A DNA stretch of 64,000 bases, taken from assembly GCA_024699855.1 (NCBI GenBank), contig JAMPIQ010000003.1, positions 5,270,001 through 5,334,000 on the forward strand, written 5' to 3'. The position numbers and the translations under genes are program-made. This document shows positions 46,456 through 57,769 of this stretch, one piece after another. Position 1 is the stretch's first letter, and the number at the start of each line of letters is the position of its first letter. Origin of the DNA: Aphelenchoides besseyi. Lineage: Eukaryota > Nematoda > Chromadorea > Rhabditida > Aphelenchoididae. The notes under the pieces are model-generated. The model saw only the letters and a list, made by a program, of their open reading frames with translations. It did no database searches and had not been told where the DNA came from.

Positions 46456-47050
46456 CGTCTATTTAAAAAGCGTGCAGCGAAAATGCAAAAAACACCACGA
46501 TAAAAGAGTAAACAGTAAAACTGAAAAAGATGTCCTGAAAGGCAATTTGCAGCAGTGTTTGGACCGTACTGAAAGGTGAAAGAAAAAACAAACCGTTAAA
46601 TGAGCGCAGAACAAAAGAGACAAAATGGACGGACGTAGCTCGCGCTCGAGCTCAAATGCCGAACGACAAGGCACGACAGCTCCTTATGTCGTAAATTTTG
46701 ATTGTGCAACCCATTCACGAATAAAGAAATTTCGAAACTTTAGCGTAGTATTTCGCAATCTGGCACTTGACGATTACGAAATTTGATGAATTGATGAGGT
46801 GTCTGTGAGTATTTCGAAATAGTTTGACAAATGGTAAGCGCCGATTTCGTAATTTGATGCATTTTGGCGCATCAAAATGCCTGCGAGCCAAAAAGCGGTT
46901 ACTTGTGTTTACGATCCTCTTCCAATCATGGCGCTTCTTTCATCTTACGAATTGGAAGATTATTTTACACGAAAACTTCAAGTTAATAATGCGAATAGCA
47001 AATTCCGGATCTTGTCTGTTATTCCCTCCCCACCCTTTTTGCGAACAGAT
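46456..47050. other. no supported gene
   Basis: Contains three spaced copies of short motifs like TTTCGxAATTTGATG (46715-46860) and no convincing coding frame. Confidence 0.35.
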
Positions 47051-47131
47051 CGCTCGCGAATTTTGAAATCAACCCGCTCGCTATAATGCCAACGTTTCCA
47101 GCGCCCTAGACCACTCGGCCATTCAGGACAC
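47051..47131 (-). tRNA. tRNA-like relic (Leu/Ser-type D arm)
   Basis: On the minus strand, TGGCCGAGTGGTCTAGGGCG matches the D arm/A-box of class II tRNAs. The anticodon stem and T arm that should follow are badly formed (GGGTTGATTTCAAAATTC in place of GGTTCGAATCC). Likely a tRNA pseudogene or tRNA-derived SINE head, not a working tRNA. Confidence 0.4.
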
Positions 47132-47238
47132 ACCAAACACAGCTTCTAAAAACGTTTCGTACTGTAGCTCACTCATCCTTTTTTTCAACTCTTGGAACTA
47201 GTATTTCAACTCGTCTTAAACTCGCAACCGAAGATTAG

Positions 47239-48760
47239 GTGGTGGGGACTAAGGGGGTGGCGGTCCTGGCTGCGGTTCGTACTGTAGCGAGCGCTTTAGC
47301 TGCTCGCATTTTTTTGCGAGTGGGGGGGGGGAACAGACAAGACCTTAAATTCCAATTAACTCGATACAAAGAGACTACAACCTTTAAGAATTTGAAAGAT
47401 GGCGACGATCCAGAACTTTTGTTAAAAAGCTTAATTGGCGATTCAATCTCTAATGCTATTCACGAAGCCGAAAAACAAAAGATCACTGTCGACAAAATTA
47501 GCGTTTCGATCAACTCTGAAGGTCTTTTCGATCCTGTTTTTGTGCTGTTTCGAATACCGGAAATGAATAATGTCGATGCTGTGATGAATTTGTTTTTATC
47601 TATTGAGCAGTCAAATAGAGAAGCACATCTTTACGGTAGTGATCTGATATTTGAGGCCACGTGCAAAGGAACCGTAAAGGCGGGTGGGGGCAAATTGAAA
47701 TCAAATGTCCAAGGGGTCTTTGAAATTAATGAAAACGATAGTTTGTGTGTTTTCAGGGCAATCGAACTTTCGCGCTATTTAAACATGAAAGATCGTACGA
47801 GCTACAGACAGTGTGGGTATTTAACATTGAAAAAAGTTAACAAACTCGTTCGTTTACTAATGACCGAGCTAAAAATAAGTACAGCACACGAATCCTACAA
47901 CGTCGAAAAGTATTGTAACATTTTGGTTTCTTATTATAACAAAAAGTATAATTCAACATTTCGTATCACAGTTTTTAACTCGAATAACGCACGTGATAAG
48001 CCGCTCTTTCAGACAAAAAGCAAAAACCCAAAATACGAATTGAGCATTTATTACAATTGCGCTCATTGCACGTGTATTTCAAACATTCGCAGGTTTTTGG
48101 GTGTTCGGAATTATTGTTTTGACTGCCTCAGTTCTTATAGCACAGCTGCAACGCATTCGGCACGTTGTAAAGTAAAATGTTGTAAATGTGGTAGAATGAA
48201 TTATCCGTGTATTAAAGACAATTTTTTTTAAAAATGCGACGATTGCGCGACCTTATTTTACAATAAGGCTTGTTACAATGCCCATTTCATAACGCGTATG
48301 TGCCAAGAATATAAGGTATGCGAGCAGTGTGATCAACGTTTTGCAACACGCTTAAAACACGAATGTCGCAAGGGTTCGTATTGTCGATTGTGTAAAAGCA
48401 GACACAGCGAAAACGAATGCTACATAACGACAAAAGAAAAACCAAAGGTCTCGCCTTATAGATTGGTTGTTTATGATTTCGAGAGTACACAAGAAGATGA
48501 AATAAAGCGTGAAGTTTATAAGCACGCTGTTAATTACTGTGCATCTTATGTAATGTGTAACAAATGTATGGATAATGGCTGTTGGAACGCTGAATTTGAA
48601 CAAAATTCAGGATGTCACATTTGTAACGTCAATTATCGGTGGAACACATGGAACGCAGCACTAAGACCGCGACTCGATCCCGTTCGCGCTTTCATAGCTT
48701 TTCGAAATGACCGGCGGCGAAATGTCCTGCTTCGGCAAAAGGTGCATGTAGGGGGGGACT
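47239..48760 (+). pseudogene. family B DNA polymerase, N-terminal/exonuclease half
   Basis: A 330-codon intronless frame (47239-48231), then the same frame after a single TAA (48229-48231) to about 48665. It shows the long N-terminal part typical of Polinton/viral type B-2 polymerases (FRAIELSRYLN), a series of CxxC/CxxH zinc knuckles (YCFDCLSSYST, KCCKCGRMNYPC, CDDCATLFYNKACYNAHF, CEQCDQRF, YCRLCKSRH) and the exonuclease I motif in YRLVVYDFESTQE. Homology fades at about 48665; the palm domain is absent. No ATG is in frame at the start, which lies in a G-rich stretch. It is a different half from the palm fragment at 25690 and, unlike that one, has no introns. Confidence 0.62.
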
Positions 48761-48796
48761 AAGCAAAAGGTGAATTTTCTTAATAGTAAGGCTGGG

Positions 48797-48878
48797 ACAA
48801 CAGCAAAAGACCTGTTAGTTGGACAAACACTTCCAGCGTATCGTTCGGACAATTGCCTTTTGGGGTCTTTTGCTGTTG
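48797..48878. repeat. small inverted repeat, MITE- or hairpin-like
   Basis: CAACAGCAAAAGACC (about 48798-48812) is repeated in inverse as GGTCTTTTGCTGTTG (about 48863-48878), enclosing about 50 bp. GCAAAAGG recurs as direct copies nearby (48735, 48763, 48902, 48935), and runs of seven or more G lie on both sides. Confidence 0.55.
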
Positions 48879-48990
48879 CCCTCGCCCCCTCCTCATGCGA
48901 CCAGCAAAAGGTAAAAAATGGGGGGGAGGACTGTAGCAAAAGGTTTGAGTGATTTCTTTCATCCTTTCATTGTCTTTCCTGTTGTTTTAG

Positions 48991-49551
48991 GTTGGAATTG
49001 ATCCGGGCTCCGTTTGTACTACTCGTCGTAAAGCGGGTGTCGGTTATCCGCAATTGAGTGCCGTTATGGAGTGCGCTGATGCAGCTCACGGGTTGAACGG
49101 ACACGTGATGTCTGACGGTGGATGTACGAATCCCGGTGGTGTTGCTAAAGCCATTGGCGGCGGCGCTGATTTTGTGATGGTCGGTGGACTGTTTGCGGGC
49201 CACGATCAAAGCGGTGGTGAAATCATTGAACGCGACAACAAGCAGTACAAACTTTTCTACGGCATGTCTTCGGACACGGCAATGAAGAAACATCACGGTT
49301 CTGTTGCTGAGTATCGTGCAAGTGAAGGCAAAACAATCACGATTCCATATCGGTAATTCAATCCAACCAGTCAATTCAACATTTTATTTTTTAGTGGCGA
49401 TGTCAATGCAACGATAAAGGATATGTTGGGCGGCATTCGATCGGTCTGTACGTACAAGGGAGCAACTCGTTTGAAAGAGTTGTCGAAGAGAGCAACATTC
49501 ATTCGCACGAACGCACAAACCAACGACATGTACTCACGCTTCGAGGTCTAA
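48991..49551 (+). CDS. GMPR: GMP reductase, C-terminal half
   Basis: GMP reductase converts GMP to IMP with NADPH. The exon begins after TTGTTTTAG with [20 protein letters not shown], containing the catalytic Cys loop (GSVCTTR). It continues through [37 protein letters not shown] and [11 protein letters not shown], an intron (about 49354-49394), then [20 protein letters not shown] and TAA 49549-49551. Sequence is well conserved with no lesion. The first 170 or so residues, with the N-terminal half of the TIM barrel, are missing; the intron upstream runs into the inverted-repeat/polymerase debris. Either the 5' exons lie left of the debris and were not recognised, or the gene is cut. Confidence 0.82.
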
Positions 49552-50115
49552 TACAAAACCCAATGTCTTTTTTATCTGTCAAATTCACGCGTAGCTTTTT
49601 CAACTGACCACTTGTATGAAACTTAGTTTATTTGTCAGGTTTTTGAGTTCTACTAATAGAATAAACATCGGTTATTCAAGCAACTGGTGAGATTGTTGGA
49701 AGTAAGACTGCCGTTCGGTTTGTGAAAGAGCAACTAAGAATTTATTGAACTTCTTTTAAGAGTTGAGCACTTGCGATTTGGAGAATCAAAGAATTTGTGT
49801 CATGAAGTTGAAGTAACTAAAAGAACAAATTGCAACAAACCATGGGGATTCGGAACTTGAGGTATGAGATTAAAAGAAAAATAATGCGATTCTACGAATT
49901 TAAGAAACCGAAAACATTAGCCAACGAATTTTGTCTGCCAAAGTCAATTGAATATACCATTTAACCAGAGAAAAAATTGGTCCCACAAAAATAAGTCAAT
50001 GAAGGTATTTTTATACAATTACTAAATGGAATTTATAACCAATAAAACTTTATTAAGCGACATGCATAGACAATAATACAGAGATCATTTGTGATATTGG
50101 TCGAAATAAACAGGC
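49552..50115. other. no gene seen
   Basis: 3' flank of GMPR and of the minus-strand protease exons; AT-rich. Confidence 0.4.
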
Positions 50116-50520
50116 TTATTCTTCTGAGCGACCAAGGCGTTTGCGCTTTGCTTTCTTACCAGACTCCACCATCCATATGTCCTAAAATGTTTTCGTTAAA
50201 CTCAACTCAAGTAAACCAAAGTTCCATACCCAAGCAGCTCTGATCTCTGTGGCAGGAGCAAAGTACGTTCTTGTCCATTCTCCTTCATCCGATTCTTGCG
50301 AGGCAGAAACGATTCCCAATAGTTTATTCGCGGGACTGAAGAGACCACCGCCCGAGTCACCTCCCCACGCGATTATGTCGGAAACCATTTGATGATTATC
50401 GAATGGCCCTGTGCTGAGAACAACTCCTGTCGTAACTGCCTCTTGCGACGGAGTATCAGACGAAAGACCAATAGCCAACAATCTAAATACTCAATCATTT
50501 TAAAAATTGAATTCTTATTA
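50116..50520 (-). CDS. trypsin-like protease gene, C-terminal exons
   Basis: Last exons of the gene whose earlier exons are at 59545-60541. The acceptor at about 50482 begins with A, which completes the AA left by the donor at 59545 (phase 2), giving GTK-LLAIGLSS. It continues TTGVVLSTGPFDNH and the nucleophile loop IIAWGGDSGGGLFSP, a classic GDSGG, then IVSASQESDEGEW; a final short intron (donor at GCTTGG|GTATGG) leads to IWMVESGKKAKRKRLGRSEE, a basic, nuclear-signal-like tail, stop 50116-50118. The element between the exons is described separately. Confidence 0.65.
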
Positions 50521-50523
50521 AAC

Positions 50524-51458
50524 CAATAAATGAAGCGAGAATAGTTTGTTTGATTGTATGCAACCGAACGCGTCCGCTTTTATTTTCGAATGAAAAGAGG
50601 GAGCGTCGAGTTATGGTAATTGATTGATTTTGAAATGAGAAAAAGGGTCGGATTTTTCGAATGCAGATTTGAAGGTTCGGTGTGCAGTTTGTTGAAATGG
50701 AATGTTTGAAGAATTGAAAAAAATGCGAAGTCGCTGTTTCGTCTATAGACGCCTTTTGGGTTTGAGCGATTGGCTTCGAAATTTTTTCGATAAGTGATGG
50801 AAGGAATTGATTAGAAGGCCAGAATCGGGTTGTTTGATCGTTGATGGCAATAAGCGACGTGGAGTTGTTGTCGAGAGTTCGAGTGGGCTGTTAAAGGTTG
50901 AAGAGTGAGGTAAGCGTTGGTTTGGGAGGTGAGAGCGAAAACGGAGTTGTTGGGTTTGCAATTGAGAAAGCGAGCAGTTTTGGAGAAATCGCAAATTTCA
51001 ATGATCGTTGAACGAGTTGATGACTGTGTTGTTGAAATGTGATTAAAAGCAACTCGTTTTGAATTTAATCGAAAGCCCGATGAGCACTGGATGGCTGATT
51101 TTGATTTGCTGTTGGAAGCTGAGTTTAAATGTTGGGATAAGGAAATCCGAAAAAAGCTGATTGAAGTTTGTGAAACCGGTGGTGAGTTGGGTGAAGGATA
51201 AGACAGGCAGTTGGACTATTGGATTGAATTGCCGGTTTGACAGCAGACGGTCGTCGATGAACGTTGGTTGAGTTGCTGGGCGTGTTGATTTGGAATGTTG
51301 GGAAAGTGGTTGAAAGCGAGCTGATCAAAAGAATCCTTTGTTGAATGAAATAAGCAATGTGTTGAATATAAGAAGAATTGTTTTAACAAATGGAACAAAT
51401 ATGTGATTAGATGAGTGTGCAAGTAGCTTCCCGCCGCGAAGCGGCGGGGACATACTTG
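50524..51458 (+). mobile_element. non-autonomous Helitron-like element, copy 1
   Basis: Nearly identical over its length to 60541-61466. The left end (AATAAATGAAGCGAGAATAG) is shared with the autonomous element starting at about 51466. The right end is a perfect 8-bp GC stem, CCCGCCGC-GAA-GCGGCGGG (51430-51448), followed ten bases later by CTTG and a T outside, close to the Helitron pattern of a subterminal hairpin plus CTRR, although CTTG departs from it. No inverted repeats or target duplication. The 83-codon frame found in both copies is not protein-like. Confidence 0.65.
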
Positions 51459-51612
51459 TTCCAAATAAATGAAGCGACAATAGTTTGTTTGTTTGTATGC
51501 AACCGAACGCGTCCGCTTTTATTTTCGAATGAAAAGAGCGAGCGTTGAGTTATGCTAATTTTGATTGATTGGTATATGTGATAATATAAAAATGCTGTTT
51601 TGCTGTTTGAAA

Positions 51613-51646
51613 ATTTGCATATGAAACAAGTATAGCTATATAAAAG
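51613..51646 (+). promoter_or_regulatory. octamer plus TATA box of the Helitron
   Basis: ATTTGCAT (51613-51620, the POU octamer in inverse) followed after 16 bp by TATATAAAAG (51637-51646), about 420 bp upstream of the Rep-helicase start; a possible leader intron lies in between. The same pair occurs at 58262-58291. Confidence 0.55.
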
Positions 51647-52066
51647 ACGAATTCGCTGTCAAAATTTTTTGTTGCTCGAGCTATCGGTAGTGTTTTCAAC
51701 AAGTGAATCGAATTGCTGTTGTGGACGAAGAAGTTGTGAGTTTGGTGTCATTTCGTGATTTTTTTGTTGACACGTACTAATTGCTATAGTGGTTTTTTCA
51801 GGTCCAATTATCGACGATCGTTTCCGTGTGCGTCAATCGACTGGCTTGCGGGATAACGTTCTTCGGTTGGTTTTCGGTAAGTTTGTTTTCTGTCGACGCG
51901 GTAAGGCGTCTATATATTCGAGGTGCCGGTGGCGCAAAACTCGTCTTATTGTAAGTCAATTGGATTCGGCTATTCGGGAGACCGATTGTCGTCTTATTTA
52001 TCTACACACAATAAACTGTTGGATTTGATTGCTCATTTGTGCCATCATCTTAGTTGTTGAAACGAA

Positions 52067-55000
52067 ATGCCGAAAAGAAAATCGGTGCGTACGCCTGAGG
52101 AAGAGGCTGCGTATCAGCTGGAACGAAAACGTCGAGATGCCGAACGGAAGCGCCGAAAACGCGCTGAAGAGAAGGCCGCTAGTGCCGTTAAAATGAATGA
52201 CTTCATTTCCCAGATATCCGCGACTGTTTCGGTTGTTGATCTGACGGGTGATGCGGAAAGTGATGAAGTAATCGGTAGGCCGTTGACGCCTCAAAGTTGT
52301 TTGCCGCATTCGGCTATTTCTGGAGATGTTCGACAGGAAAATGAGTCAGAAATGATTGGTCTTGGCGCATTTGTGAGTGCACTTGAGGTTCTTGGAAGCA
52401 AGTACCTTACTCACTGCCGAATTGAACAGTGTTGTTCGTTGGTTCGAGAGCAGAATTTGGCGCTCGATCATTTGCCGAATTTAAACTACGAAAATGATCC
52501 GGCGGACGATGGATACATCGACCAGAACTCGTTGAGCTTCGGGTTGTTGCGTTTTATCGCCGAAAGCCCGTTGAAGATTGGGTTGATTTCTGTTTTGTAT
52601 TGGTCATTTAATCGACAGAACGAGGAAGATCCCATGAAGTACTGTGTCGTGATGCCACAAGTCGGTTCGAATGAACGTGTGTTTTTATTGGTTCCAGTAA
52701 TGGTCGGTGCGCATTTTGTGCTCGTCATAATGGAAAAGAAAGCGGAATGTCATGACTGTTGGGTTCACTTCTGTGATTCGTTCCGCAATCCGTGTGCAAC
52801 GAATCTAAAGCCGTGGATTCAGCGAATTTTTACGAGTGTCTTTGCTGAATGGGTTGGAGTTGATCCGACCGTTCAGTATAAATGGAATGATATTAGCGAA
52901 CAGGGTGATTTACAGGATTCGAGAATTGATACGTTTAACTGCGCTGCATTTGCGTGGTCGAACGCGATCAATTTCTTTGAAAATTGTCATCGCCATGATG
53001 AAAACGCCTTTCTGTCGAAGAAAGGTGAAACGGGAAACGAGAAACGTCGAGCGTTATACCAAGTGTTGCGACCGTTGTTTCCGGGAGAGGAGAATGATCA
53101 ACAAATGAATACGGTTGATGACCAAACCGAAGGGTTAAGTCGTCGACTAATCCGTTTGATGAAGATGAAAGAAAACTCGGCGGCTAAAAGGTCAGTCGAG
53201 AATGAAGAACAACGAGCACGTCGGTTAGCTTTGCAACGGTCAATTGCCAAACGTAACCGTGAAGAAGAACCAGAAGCTTTGACGGAAGTTCGATTGAATA
53301 AGCAACGCGAGATTAATCGAATTTGTCGTCTTAAGGAATCTGAAGGAAAACGAAAAGATCGATTGAGCCAACAGACAATTCGACAGAAGAATGTTCGAAC
53401 GGCGGCAGCACAACGACGATGGCGGTTATGTGCGGCAGCTGATTGGGATAACGTGGATCAACATCAGTTGAGCCGAATGGACATTGAATGTGAAGCGTGT
53501 GAGGCTTTGCATTTTGTGGAAGAAAAGGTGAACGGAAAGCGAACATTTGACGATTGTTGTAATCACAATAAAATCCGCTTTGAAGCACCTGAATTTGTTG
53601 ATATACTGAAGGATTTGTTCACCGGTCGACATCCGAAATCGTGTGAATTCAAAAGAAATATACGTCAATATAATGCGGCTCATTCGTTTGCTGCCTTCAA
53701 TGCCCAACGGGATAAGAAGCTGCTGAATGTAAAAGGGGAACCGTATTGTTTTCGTATTCAAGGACAGATATACTACGAACTTGATCTGAATTTGAATGTT
53801 GGTGACAATTCGGTGCAACGGTACGGACAATTGTACTTTTCCGATCCGAGTGAAGCGGCGAACATTCGTTCGAAGCTGAATACCGGCACGGACAAAGAGT
53901 TGATGGAACTGTTGGATCAATTGATGCGTGAGCATAATCCTCACGCTCAATTGTATATACGAATGGCTGAAAAGATGGAAGAGTTGGAGAAGGTTGGACG
54001 CCCGATTGAAGACGTTCAGATGGCCTTTCAAATGCGACCGGGCTACACCCCGAAGCGTTTCAATGCGCCAACTGTCGACGAAATCGGTGCGGTGTTTACA
54101 ATGGACGCTTCAGGAGAAATTCCGGAGTGTGCTTTGATCGTGCAAAAGCACGGTGAAACGACGTTGCACAACGTGTCGTCGTTGAGTCCACTAGCGACTG
54201 CGTGGTTGTATCCACTGTTCTTTCCAAAGGGTTCTTTTGGATGGTCAGTGGAAATGAAGAAAATGAACACGAAGAAGGACACTCGTGTTTCTCGGATGGA
54301 GTATCACTGTGCGAAGCTGGCTGTACGTCGTGATGAATTCAATCCGATTCACTACGGCGGAAAGTTGTTTCAGCAGTACGTGGCTGATGCATATGTGCAA
54401 GTTGAGACGAACCGCATGAAGTGGATTCGAGCCAATCAGCAAAAGCTGAAGGCGATGAATTACAGCGAGTTGTATGCGGGTTTGGCCCGAAAAGGAACAG
54501 CGATCGGGAAGGAACTCGGTCGAATTTGTGTGTTGCCGTCGACCCATTTTGGGTCTCCTCGCTTTATGCGGGAGAATTACCAAGATGCGATGGCGATCGT
54601 TTTAAGGAACGGACAACCCGATCTTTTCGTGACGGTTACTTGCAATCCGTATTGGCCGGAAATAGTGGAGACTTTGTCTGAGACGACGGAGAATGGAGTG
54701 AAACAGACGGCGAGTGATCGGCCCGATGTTGTAGCTCGTGTTTTCCGTCTGAAAGTCGAAGCTTTGTTGGACGATCTGACGAAGAAGCAGATTTTTGGAG
54801 AAGTCAAGTGTTGGGTCTATGTGACGGAGTTCCAGAAGAGGGGACTTCCACATATTCACCTGCTCTTGAGCTTGAAAGATGGACGGAAATTTATGCACGC
54901 ACAGGAAATCAATAAGCATTTCTCTGCAGAATTGCCGGATCCGGATCAAGATAAAGAATTGAGTGAAATCGTGAAGAAATTCATGATTCATCGAAAATGT

Positions 55001-57638
55001 GGACCGGCCAATCCTACTTCGCCTTGCATGGTCAAAGGCAAGTGCAGATCGAAGTATCCGAAGAGTTGGTCGGACGAAACGATTGTGAACAAAAAGGGTT
55101 ATCCGAGCTTGCGGCGGCGGAACGATGGCCGCACGGTTTTGGTGGGTAAGGACGAGTACGACAACCGTCGTGTTGTTCCGTACAGTCCTTATTTGTTGAA
55201 GCGATACAATTGCCACATCAACGTGGAAATTGTTTCGCTGATTGACAATGTAAAGTACCTTTACAAGTACGCTTATAAAGGACATGATTCTGCACACTTG
55301 GAATTCACTGCGAATTCGGGTAATTTGAATCATGATGAAGTCAAGGATTACGTTGATGCCCGTTACGTTGGACCTGTTGAGGCGGCGTACAGGATTTTCG
55401 AATTAAAGATGTACGACAAAAGCCATTCGGTTGATCGTCTTCCCATTCATTTGGAGAATCAACAGACGGTATTTGTCGATGAGGAATGCACGAATGATCA
55501 AGTGCAACAAGTCATCAACAAGAAAACAAAATTGATGGACTTTTTTTGACTTGAACGCTCGTGATATCGACTCTCGCAAACTGACGTATCCTCAGATACC
55601 GTCGAGTTATGTGTGGAAGAAAGTTGACTTCGTTGAAAACGGAGAAAAAGTTACGGCTTTTCGTTGGGAAAAAAGAAAGAAGCAATTCAATGTTTTGGGC
55701 CGAATGTACGCAGTCAGTCCTTCGCAGGGTGATTTGTGGTATCTTCGGTTATTGCTGCAAAATGTCAGTGGACCCACGAGTTTCGGCGACCTTCGAACAG
55801 TCAATGGCCGTATGTTTTCAAGTTTTGCTGAGGCCTGTTTGGCGTTGAAGTTCAAGTTAGTCGAAGATGATCGTGAATACATCAAATGTATGCAAGAGGC
55901 TTCACAGGTGTTGACTCCACGGAAATTGCGAACATTGTTTGTGAATATTTTGCTTTATTGCAATCCGAAACAACCTGCAATTTTGTGGGAAATGTTCAAA
56001 GAGAAATTGAGCGAGGATTTTGTTTACCGCTTGAAAATGACTCGCCGATCGGCTGTGAATTGTGAGAAAGATGGAATGGCTATGGCCTACAAGCGGATCG
56101 ACCTGATGCTTCGACGCGACAATCGATCGATTGCTCATTTTCCGTCGATGGCGGCCGTTGAAGATGTCGATTTGAAGGAAGATCACATAGATCACGACCA
56201 CGAAATGCAAGTGGGCGAAGAGATGTACGAGACGCTAAATGTTGAACAGCGAACCGTGGTTGACAAAGTGCTCTACACTTTGGACAACGGCGGTTTGAAT
56301 CGGTACTTTTTCGTTGATAAATTGGGCGGCACTGGGAAAACATACGTGTACAAGACCCTCTGCCATTTGATTCGAGGTCGGAAGAAGCAATTCTTGACGT
56401 GTGCATACACGGGAATTGCCGCTTTACTGCTGCCGGATGGTCGTACGTGCCACAAGACGTTCGGATTACTCGTACCTCTCGACCACGACTCCAATTCGAG
56501 TTTGAATAAGGAAAGTAGGGCTGCGAAGTTGTTGGTCGCTGCGGATGTCATCATTTGGGATGAGGCTCCAATGGCGCCGCGCTACGCAATGGAGATTGCA
56601 GACAAAAAGCTGCAAGAGTTGATGAAGAACTGTGAGCCGTTTGGCGGAAAAATCATGATTCTTGGCGGTGATTTTCGACAAATCTTACCAATTTTGAAAT
56701 TGGGAAATGTCGATGAGACAATCGGTTTGTCCTTTTGTTCTTCGTCTTTGTGGCCTCGTTTTGAGAAGATGCGGTTATACAAAAACATGAGAACAAAAGC
56801 GGAAGAACTGGAATTCGCGGAATTCTTAAAGAGGGTGGGAGAAGGAGAATTGAACACTGCAATTGCCGAAGTGCTTCTTCCTGAACAGTGCATTGTTCCC
56901 AATCACCTTGAGAACGTGATCTTTGGTGACATGATTCGAAAAAGCAAATTCGATTTCATGGGTGACTGCGCAATTTTGGCTTCGAAGCATATGGGTGTGA
57001 ATGAATCCAATCGGAAGGTACTGGAGATGTTGAAGGGAGACATCCAGTCGTACATGAGTATCGATTCGGTGACGGATATTCAGGGTTCAACAGATCGAAC
57101 ACTGTTGCTGCCCGAATACCTGAATTCGATTGAAGAAGGCTCGCTTCCACCGCATAGGTTGGAATTGAAGATAAATGCAATCGTCATGCTGCTTCGCAAT
57201 TTGTGCCAAGAAGATGGTCTTTGCAATGGAACGCGCATGTTGATTGTTGGTCTCAGAGAACACTCAGTTGAGTGTCAAATTCTGACGGGCGTTCATAAGG
57301 GAGAGCTGCACACGATTCCCCGAATCAACAATACGATTGATTACAACGGGATGTTCTCTTTCAATCGTAAGCAGTTTCCCTTGAAGTTGGCTTTTGCGAT
57401 GACAATCAACAAGTCTCAAGGACAGACGTTTGCAAACGTGGGATTGAATTTGGAGCATCAGGTCTTCGAACACGGTCAGCTCTATGTTGCGTTGTCTCGG
57501 GTTCGTTCTTGGGATTCGCTGAAGGTGTATATTCCCGAAGAAGATGACCCGAATGATTTTGTTCGTCCGGCTAAAGCAAATGCAAATGATCGTTGGGTTA
57601 AAAGCATCGTTCACAAGCGAGTGTTTGCCAGACTTTAA
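52067..57638 (+). CDS. Helitron protein: Ulp1-like protease, HUH Rep, Pif1-like helicase
   Basis: Written as two frames, 52067-55549 (1160 codons) and 55551-57638, separated by one extra T in a T7 run at 55541-55547; the homologous text continues directly (MDFF / DLNARD) across it. Order: basic Arg-rich head; Ulp1/C48-like domain with His in GAHFVLVIME (residue about 216), Asp in VHFCDSF (about 235) and Cys in DTFNCAAFAWSNAINFF (about 291); Arg/Gln-rich repeats; Helitron-like N-terminal region; Rep motifs DLFVTVTCNPYW (about 851), GLPHIHLLL (HxH, about 927) and the two-Tyr motif YLYKYAYKGHD (about 1064); helicase with Walker A GGTGKT (56325), Walker B IIWDEAP, GGDFRQILPI, MTINKSQGQT and YVALSRV. 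This nicks and unwinds DNA for rolling-circle transposition. All catalytic residues are present. Confidence 0.9.
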
Positions 57639-57769
57639 GAAATGCAATCAAAGGAGAACTTTTGATTTGAACAATGTAACTCCGTTGATAAACGGTTTAG
57701 TTGGCTTCATTGACCGTGCTCATATGTAGAAAAGACGTACGATTGTTTACGCAACCGTTTATAGTTGGA

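Noticed and set aside
48298..48603. Minus frames opposite the polymerase zinc knuckles
   Set aside because: Antisense shadows of the polymerase frame.
50743..51328. Identical 83- and 67-codon minus frames in both non-autonomous elements (also 60761-61346)
   Set aside because: Identity follows from the DNA repeat; the frames are low-complexity, lack domains and are not flanked by splice sites.
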